Source: Pseudolactococcus insecticola
GTDB lineage: Bacteria > Bacillota > Bacilli > Lactobacillales > Streptococcaceae
DNA length: 64,000 nucleotides
Assembly: GCF_011170065.1 (NCBI RefSeq)
Contig: NZ_BLLH01000001.1
Location: forward strand, 1-64,000
Reading direction: 5' to 3'
Every line of letters starts with the position of its first letter. Position 1 is the stretch's first letter. Shown here in pieces: positions 58,520 through 64,000 of the stretch. The notes beneath the pieces are model-generated. The model worked only from the letters and a program-made list of their open reading frames with translations. It was not told the origin of the DNA and did not search any database. A program made the position numbers and the translations under genes.

Positions 58520-59770
58520 ATGACAAATCGTGTAGTCATCACGGGATACGGCATTACGTCGCCAATAGGAAACACACCAGATGAATTCTGGGCGAATCTT
58601 GAAGCGGGCAAAACCGGCATTGATGTCATCAAGAAATTTGATGCCACAGAAACAGGGATCACAGTCGCAGGAGAAGTTAAAGATTTTCCATATGACAAGT
58701 ATTTCGTCCATAAAGACAAAAAACGCATGGATACTTTCAGTCTCTATGCCGTCTATGCAGCGCTTGATGCACTTGCCATGGCAAATATTGATTTAGAAAA
58801 TGATGCTAACTTTGATCATGATCGCTTTGGTGCGATTATTGGCTCAGGTATCGGCGGTTTGCCAGTCATCCAAGAGCAGGGTGCACGCCTTGCAACCAAA
58901 GGACCGAAACGTGTCGCGCCTCTTTTTGTACCACTTTCAATTGCCAATATGGCGACTGGTAACGTGGCTTTGCGTGTCAATGCAAATGGTGTCAGCCGTT
59001 CTGAAGTGACAGCATGTGCAGCGGGTACAAATGCGATTGGTTCAGCCTTTCGTGAGATTAAACATGGCTATGCTGACGTCATGCTAGCAGGCGGGACTGA
59101 AGCTGCCATCTGTGATCTTGGTGTGGCAGGATTTGCCAATCTGACAGCATTGACACATGAAACAGATCCAAAACGTGCGTCTATTCCCTTTGATAAGGAC
59201 CGTTCAGGCTTTGTACTCGGTGAAGGATCAGGGATTCTCGTTTTGGAAAGCCTTGAACACGCACAAGCACGTGGCGCAAATATCCTAGCTGAAATCGTGG
59301 GTTACGGCTCAACTAATGATGCTTATCATATGACAACGCCACTTCCTGACGGATCGGGCGCTGCAAAAGCCATGCAACTCGCACTCGACGAAGCAGGGCT
59401 TAAACCAAGTGACATCGGCTACATCAACGCTCACGGTACCTCAACTCAGGCCAATGAAAAAGGCGAAGCACTTGCCATTCATACCGTCTTTGGTGATGAT
59501 GAAAATGTCCTTGTTTCGTCAACAAAAGCACTCACAGGCCATGCCCTTGGTGCAGCAGGCGGGATTGAAGCCATTGCGACGTTGCAAGCTATCCAACATC
59601 AATACGCACCCGTGAACGCAGGGACAAGCGAACTTGATGAAAATACAGAGAAAATCAACATTGTCCTTGGTCAAGGTAAAGCCCACAACATTAACTATGC
59701 CATCTCAAATTCATTTGGCTTTGGTGGTCACAATGCTGTTATCGCGCTTAAAAAATGGGAAGGTGAATAA
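58520..59770 (+). CDS. fabF: β-Ketoacyl-ACP synthase II
   Basis: Elongating condensing enzyme. 416 residues. RVVITGYGITSPIG, nucleophile Cys in VTACAAGTNAIG, His in NAHGTSTQANE and LTGHALGAAG. Start 58520 has AAAGGAG 8 nt upstream. Confidence 0.96.
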   Translation: MTNRVVITGYGITSPIGNTPDEFWANLEAGKTGIDVIKKFDATETGITVAGEVKDFPYDKYFVHKDKKRMDTFSLYAVYAALDALAMANIDLENDANFDHDRFGAIIGSGIGGLPVIQEQGARLATKGPKRVAPLFVPLSIANMATGNVALRVNANGVSRSEVTACAAGTNAIGSAFREIKHGYADVMLAGGTEAAICDLGVAGFANLTALTHETDPKRASIPFDKDRSGFVLGEGSGILVLESLEHAQARGANILAEIVGYGSTNDAYHMTTPLPDGSGAAKAMQLALDEAGLKPSDIGYINAHGTSTQANEKGEALAIHTVFGDDENVLVSSTKALTGHALGAAGGIEAIATLQAIQHQYAPVNAGTSELDENTEKINIVLGQGKAHNINYAISNSFGFGGHNAVIALKKWEGE

Positions 59771-59777
59771 ATAACTA

Positions 59778-60278
59778 ATGTCTCAGATTCAGATTAACGA
59801 AGTCAAAGACTTGCTCAGCCAATTTGACGGCTCGTCTTTGCGTGAATTTTCATATGCGACAAACGAGTTCTCACTGTCTTTCTCAAAAAATCAAGGTCAA
59901 GTTGCAGCACAAGCAGTATCCCCAGCACTACAAGCGCATCTACAGAGTGCTGAAGTACCGAGTATTTCAGAAGTATCAGCAGATGCCGCAAGTGCTGCCC
60001 CGATTGGAACAGAAAAAACAGTCACTCAAGCAGCAGAAGCTGAAGGCGATGTGGTTACAAGTCCCTTAGTTGGCGTTGCTTACCTGAAACCAGCCCCTGA
60101 CAAATCTGACTTTATCTCAGTTGGCGAAACGGTCAAAAAAGGTCAAACTTTACTGATCATTGAAGCCATGAAAGTCATGAATGAAATTCCAGCACCACGC
60201 GATGGCGTGATCACTGAAATTTTGGTTGACGCTGAAGCAATGGTTGAGTACGGAGAAGGATTGGTACGCATCAAATGA
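59778..60278 (+). CDS. accB: Biotin carboxyl carrier protein of acetyl-CoA carboxylase
   Basis: 166 residues. Ala/Pro/Glu-rich linker, then the biotinyl domain [17 protein letters not shown] … [19 protein letters not shown] with biotin on the Lys of EAMKV. 4-bp overlap with fabZ. Confidence 0.95.
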   Translation: MSQIQINEVKDLLSQFDGSSLREFSYATNEFSLSFSKNQGQVAAQAVSPALQAHLQSAEVPSISEVSADAASAAPIGTEKTVTQAAEAEGDVVTSPLVGVAYLKPAPDKSDFISVGETVKKGQTLLIIEAMKVMNEIPAPRDGVITEILVDAEAMVEYGEGLVRIK

Positions 60279-60700
60279 CGATAGATATCAATCAAATCAA
60301 AGCAGCATTGCCGCACCGTTACCCTATGCTCTTGGTCGACCGTGTGCTTGAACACTCAGATGATGAGATTACTGCCATCAAAAATGTTAGCATCAATGAA
60401 CCGTTTTTTAACGGGCATTTTCCTGACTATCCTGTTATGCCAGGCGTCCTTATCATGGAGGCCCTTGCGCAAGCAGCAGGTGTTTTAGAGTTGTCAAAAC
60501 CAGAAAATAAGGGCAAACTTGTCTTTTACGCTGGCATGGATGGTGTTAAGTTCAAGAAACAAGTCGTGCCAGGCGATCAGCTGGTCCTCAATGCGAAATT
60601 TATCAAGCGTCGTGGGCCGATTGCAGTCGTTGAAGCGCAGGCGACAGTTGATGGTAAACTAGCCGCAAAAGGTACTTTGACTTTTGCGATTGGCGACTAA
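60275..60700 (+). CDS. fabZ: 3-Hydroxyacyl-ACP dehydratase
   Basis: 141-residue hot-dog fold. [13 protein letters not shown], catalytic His in [16 protein letters not shown] and Glu in [10 protein letters not shown]. Streptococcal fabM, usually upstream of fabT, is absent here. Confidence 0.95.
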   Translation: MTIDINQIKAALPHRYPMLLVDRVLEHSDDEITAIKNVSINEPFFNGHFPDYPVMPGVLIMEALAQAAGVLELSKPENKGKLVFYAGMDGVKFKKQVVPGDQLVLNAKFIKRRGPIAVVEAQATVDGKLAAKGTLTFAIGD

Positions 60701-60728
60701 TCGTCAAATCAGATAAAAGAGAAATCAT

Positions 60729-62099
60729 ATGTTCAAAAAAATATTAATCGCCAACCGCGGTGAAATTGCGGTCCGAATCATTCGTGCAGCACGTGAATTG
60801 GGCATACAAACGGTCGCAGTCTACTCAGAAGCAGACCGGGATGCCCTCCACACCTTGCTTGCAGATGAAGCGGTCTGTATTGGCCCTGCGAAGGCAAGCG
60901 ACTCCTACCTCAACATGCACCAAATCATCTCAGCTGCAGTCACGCTTAAGGCTGAGGCCATTCACCCGGGCTTTGGTTTTTTGAGTGAAAACTCAAAATT
61001 CGCTAACTTATGTGAAGAAGTCGGTGTCAAATTTATCGGTCCCTCAGCTAAAGTCATGGATACCATGGGAGATAAGATCAATGCGCGTGCACAGATGATT
61101 GCGGCAAATGTTCCGGTTATTCCAGGCTCAGATGGTGAAGTCTTTGACGCGACACAAGCGCTTGAAATCGCAAATCAGATTGGCTATCCTGTCATGCTCA
61201 AAGCCTCTGCAGGTGGCGGCGGCAAAGGCATCCGCAAGGTAAATTCACAAGAAGAGTTATTGCCAAATTTTGAGTCAGCACAGGCAGAAGCTCAGGCTGC
61301 TTTTGGCAATGGTGCTATGTATATGGAGCGTGTGATTTATCCTGCACGCCATATCGAAGTTCAGATTTTGGGCGATGAGCACGGTAACGTCATCCATCTT
61401 GGAGAGCGAGATTGTTCGCTGCAACGCAATAACCAGAAAGTTTTGGAAGAAGCACCGTCGATTGCGATTGGTCATACCCTTCGTGATAAGATTGGTGCTG
61501 CCGCTGTTGCTGCAGCCAAATATGTCGGCTATGAAAATGCAGGCACAATCGAATTTTTACTAGATGAAAAAACGGGCGAGTTCTACTTTATGGAGATGAA
61601 CACACGGATCCAAGTGGAGCACCCAGTCACTGAATTTGTGACTCACGTAGACATTGTTAAAAATCAGATCAAGATTGCAGCAGGTGAAGCGCTTGAACTC
61701 ACGCAAGACGACATCAAAATCACAGGTCATGCGATTGAATGTCGGATTAACGCTGAAAATCCCAAGTTTAACTTTGCACCAAGTCCAGGTAAAATCACTG
61801 ATTTGTATTTGCCGTCTGGTGGTGTTGGGTTGCGTGTGGACTCAGCCATGTATCAAGGCTACACGATTCCTCCGTATTATGACAGCATGATCGCTAAAAT
61901 CATCGTCCATGGGGAAAATCGTTTTGAGGCCCTCATGAAAATGCAGCGTGCACTTGTCGAGCTTGAAGTCGAGGGAGTACAGACCAATGCAGAGTTCCAG
62001 ATGGATCTGATTTCAAACCGCCAGGTCGTCGCTGGGGATTATGATACAGCCTTTTTGGGAGAAGTTTTTCTACCTGATTATCTAAAAAATGAGGATTGA
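60729..62099 (+). CDS. accC: Acetyl-CoA carboxylase, biotin carboxylase subunit
   Basis: 456-residue ATP-grasp enzyme. [65 protein letters not shown]. Carboxylates biotin on AccB. Confidence 0.97.
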   Translation: MFKKILIANRGEIAVRIIRAARELGIQTVAVYSEADRDALHTLLADEAVCIGPAKASDSYLNMHQIISAAVTLKAEAIHPGFGFLSENSKFANLCEEVGVKFIGPSAKVMDTMGDKINARAQMIAANVPVIPGSDGEVFDATQALEIANQIGYPVMLKASAGGGGKGIRKVNSQEELLPNFESAQAEAQAAFGNGAMYMERVIYPARHIEVQILGDEHGNVIHLGERDCSLQRNNQKVLEEAPSIAIGHTLRDKIGAAAVAAAKYVGYENAGTIEFLLDEKTGEFYFMEMNTRIQVEHPVTEFVTHVDIVKNQIKIAAGEALELTQDDIKITGHAIECRINAENPKFNFAPSPGKITDLYLPSGGVGLRVDSAMYQGYTIPPYYDSMIAKIIVHGENRFEALMKMQRALVELEVEGVQTNAEFQMDLISNRQVVAGDYDTAFLGEVFLPDYLKNED

Positions 62100-62104
62100 C
62101 ACAA

Positions 62105-63007
62105 ATGGCTTTGTTTAATAAAAAAAATAAATATATTCGCATCAATCCAAATAAATCACGTCTTGACGTCGAAAATACCTTGCCCGAGGTGCCAGATGAG
62201 TTGTTTGCCAAGTGTCCAAACTGTAAGCACACGATTTATACCAAGGATTTAGGTCCTGAAAAAATCTGCCCGTCCTGTGGCTACAACTTCAGGATTTCTG
62301 CCATGGAGCGACTAGATATTGTCGCAGATGCGGGCAGTTTTTCTGAGTTGTTTACAGGGATTGCGGCGCCAGATCCGCTGAATTTTCCAGGATATCCTGA
62401 TAAAGTTGCTGCTGCCAAGGCTAAAACAGGCCTTGATGAAGCGGTTTTAACAGGGACAGCCACGATTTTGGGGCAAAAAACGGCACTTGCTATCATGGAC
62501 TCGAACTTTATCATGGCGTCTATGGGGATGATTGTCGGGGAAAAACTGACGCGTTTATTTGAGTATGCGCTTGCAGAAAAGCTGCCCGTCGTGATTTTTA
62601 CAGCGTCTGGCGGTGCTCGCATGCAAGAAGGCATCATGAGTCTCATGCAGATGGCGAAAATCTCTGCGGCTGTCAAACGTCATAGTAAGGCGGGATTGCT
62701 TTACGTGACAGTGCTGACAGACCCGACAACGGGTGGTGTAACGGCGTCATTTGCCATGCTAGGCGACATTATCCTTGCTGAACCACAGACTTTGATAGGC
62801 TTTGCAGGGCGTCGTGTGATCGAGCAGACTGTTCGGGAAAATCTGCCTGATGATTTTCAAAAGGCGGAGTTTTTACAGGCGCATGGATTTGTTGACAAGA
62901 TTGTCAAACGTACAGAGTTATCACAAGTACTGGCACAGATTTTGAGACTGCACGCACCTAAACAGGTATCAGGACAATCGCAAACAGGAGGACAAGTAAA
63001 TGGCTGA
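62105..63007 (+). CDS. accD: Acetyl-CoA carboxylase, carboxyltransferase β subunit
   Basis: 300 residues. N-terminal four-Cys zinc ribbon (CPNC … CPSC), then crotonase fold with [20 protein letters not shown] and [13 protein letters not shown]. Start ATG 62105 with GAGG 10 nt upstream; a TTG at 62096 overlapping accC is less likely. Overlaps accA by 8 bp. Confidence 0.95.
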   Translation: MALFNKKNKYIRINPNKSRLDVENTLPEVPDELFAKCPNCKHTIYTKDLGPEKICPSCGYNFRISAMERLDIVADAGSFSELFTGIAAPDPLNFPGYPDKVAAAKAKTGLDEAVLTGTATILGQKTALAIMDSNFIMASMGMIVGEKLTRLFEYALAEKLPVVIFTASGGARMQEGIMSLMQMAKISAAVKRHSKAGLLYVTVLTDPTTGGVTASFAMLGDIILAEPQTLIGFAGRRVIEQTVRENLPDDFQKAEFLQAHGFVDKIVKRTELSQVLAQILRLHAPKQVSGQSQTGGQVNG

Positions 63008-63761
63008 AAATGCACAAAAAATCGTCCTTGCAGCACGTAGCCAAGATCGCCTGACAACGCTTGACTATGCCAAGCAGATTTTTGATGACTTTATCGAGTT
63101 TCATGGCGATCGAAATTTCAGAGATGACGGTGCAATCGTTGGCGGAATTGCTAGCCTTGCTGGGCGTCCTGTTACCATTGTCGGCATCCAAAAAGGAAAA
63201 AGTCTCAAGGATAATCTAGCTCGCAACTTTGGGCAACCGCATCCTGAGGGATACCGCAAGGCGCTGCGTCTGATGAAGCAGGCTGAAAAGTTTGGCCGCC
63301 CAATCATCACCTTTATCAACACGGCGGGGGCTTTTCCTGGATCTGGTGCTGAGGAGCGTGGTCAGGGTGAAGCGATTGCGCGTAATCTGCTTGAGATGAG
63401 TGATCTTGAGGTGCCGATTATTGCCATCATCACAGGCGAAGGCGGCTCTGGTGGTGCGCTAGCGCTTGCCGTTGCTGACCAAGTCTGGATGCTTGAGAAA
63501 GCCATGTATAGCATCTTATCACCTGAAGGATTTGCGACAATTCTTTGGAAGGATTCATCGCGCGCACCTGAGGCTGCTGAGTTGTTGAAAATCACGTCTA
63601 ACGATTTACTTGCAAATGGCGTTGTTGACAAAGTCATCTCAGAAGATGAGAAGATGCTTGAAACGCTCAAAACAGCGCTTATTAGCGAGCTTGATGCTTT
63701 ATCGCAGTTGTCAACTGAAGCACTTATTGCGGCACGATATGCACGATTTAGAAAGTATTAA
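63000..63761 (+). CDS. accA: Acetyl-CoA carboxylase, carboxyltransferase α subunit
   Basis: 253 residues. [82 protein letters not shown]. Pairs with AccD to transfer CO2 from biotin to acetyl-CoA. AGGAGGAC ribosome site. Last gene of the cluster. Confidence 0.96.
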   Translation: MAENAQKIVLAARSQDRLTTLDYAKQIFDDFIEFHGDRNFRDDGAIVGGIASLAGRPVTIVGIQKGKSLKDNLARNFGQPHPEGYRKALRLMKQAEKFGRPIITFINTAGAFPGSGAEERGQGEAIARNLLEMSDLEVPIIAIITGEGGSGGALALAVADQVWMLEKAMYSILSPEGFATILWKDSSRAPEAAELLKITSNDLLANGVVDKVISEDEKMLETLKTALISELDALSQLSTEALIAARYARFRKY

Positions 63762-63768
63762 AACAAGG

Positions 63769-63792
63769 CGTCATCTCAAAATGACGTTTTTT
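63769..63792 (+). terminator. Terminator of the fab/acc operon
   Basis: CGTCAT/ATGACG 6-bp stem, loop CTCAAA, then six T. The next -10 box follows at once. Confidence 0.75.
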
Positions 63793-63800
63793 GATATAAT
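63792..63800 (+). promoter_or_regulatory. Extended -10 promoter of the last gene
   Basis: TGATATAAT at 63792–63800 with ATG 63808 seven bases downstream. Confidence 0.5.
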
Positions 63801-63807
63801 AAAGGTT

Positions 63808-64000
63808 ATGAAAACAGTTATGAAATTTATTTTGGCACTTATCGTGCTTGTTATCATCATTGTCGCAGGTTATATTGCTTACGTGTATCTGCAGTATCAC
63901 AGGATTGCTGATGATCAGAGTTTGCCCGTCAAAAACGCCCGTCAGACTGAACAAGTTACAGCTAATACTAGCTGTAAAATCATGAGTTTTAACATCGGAT
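63808..64000 (+). CDS. Endonuclease/exonuclease/phosphatase-family membrane protein (partial)
   Basis: First 64 codons only; cut by the window edge. N-terminal membrane anchor (LALIVLVIIIVAGYIAYVYL) and then YHRIADDQSLPVKN … CKIMSFNIG. The final S-F-N-I-G matches the first strand of EEP-fold hydrolases. ATG 63808 or 63820; ATG 63808 lies at the predicted transcription start. Confidence 0.7.
   Translation, partial: MKTVMKFILALIVLVIIIVAGYIAYVYLQYHRIADDQSLPVKNARQTEQVTANTSCKIMSFNIG

Overview
The window looks like a low-GC Gram-positive chromosome of the family Streptococcaceae, most like Lactococcus/Pseudolactococcus. The support is the 5S–tRNA array without encoded CCA ends, split coaB/coaC, the pepP–efp–yqhY–nusB order, a FabT-controlled fab/acc cluster and a glgBCDAP operon. 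The species cannot be fixed from sequence reading alone.

Layout. 1–1893: end of an rRNA operon (5S) followed by sixteen tRNA genes. 1961–5067: dnaG–rpoD. 5144–9034: a lipoprotein, a two-gene amino-acid ABC transporter, mecA and tagO. 9127–15607: a Suf Fe–S operon (sufC-D-S-U-B) with a divergent tRNA-guanine transglycosylase gene between sufU and sufB. 15660–18879: ypsA, divergent from recU–pbp1A. 18948–22888: tRNA-Cys, then a 3.9-kb phage head-gene remnant between two copies of a 40-bp terminator-like repeat. It carries a MuF-type minor head protein with a HEIGH metallopeptidase-like tail, small partner-like genes and a broken capsid gene. 22930–25664: pepP, efp, yqhY, nusB. 25706–28237 (minus strand): a kinase-less PASTA protein, then a CDF metal exporter with its SmtB-type regulator. 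28369–39398: manA, a neopullulanase-like GH13 enzyme and glgB-C-D-A-P. 39442–44274 (minus strand): yidC, phosphoglucomutase, a predicted pantothenate ECF S component, coaC and coaB. 44427–52557: a DUF2187-like protein, a structured non-coding stretch, a tautomerase, tdk, prfA, a cysteine-free mutY, prmC, tsaC, glyA, an NdpA-like gene, a lysozyme-like protein and a CBS-domain protein. 52621–63761: a nitronate monooxygenase-like gene divergent from fabT-fabH-acpP / fabK-D-G-F-accB-fabZ-accC-D-A. The window ends inside an endonuclease/exonuclease/phosphatase family gene.

How it fits together. Phosphoglucomutase (40496–42199) supplies glucose-1-phosphate to GlgC/GlgD; GlgA and GlgB build glycogen, and GlgP with the GH13 enzyme degrade it; two cre-like sites suggest carbon-catabolite control. 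Four FabT-like palindromes sit at fabT and fabK and probably switch the whole fatty-acid pathway. SufCDSUB assembles Fe–S clusters.

Most interesting: the phage remnant with its MuF toxin-like protein and a repeated orphan tail; the TGT paralogue with an altered base pocket inside the suf operon; a recurring arrangement in which a -10 box lies 6–8 nt before an ATG (candidate leaderless mRNAs, including a tiny ORF before efp); two genes whose best start codons are ATT and ATC; and a MutY with no cysteines. Everything was read by eye, with no database searches or folding software.
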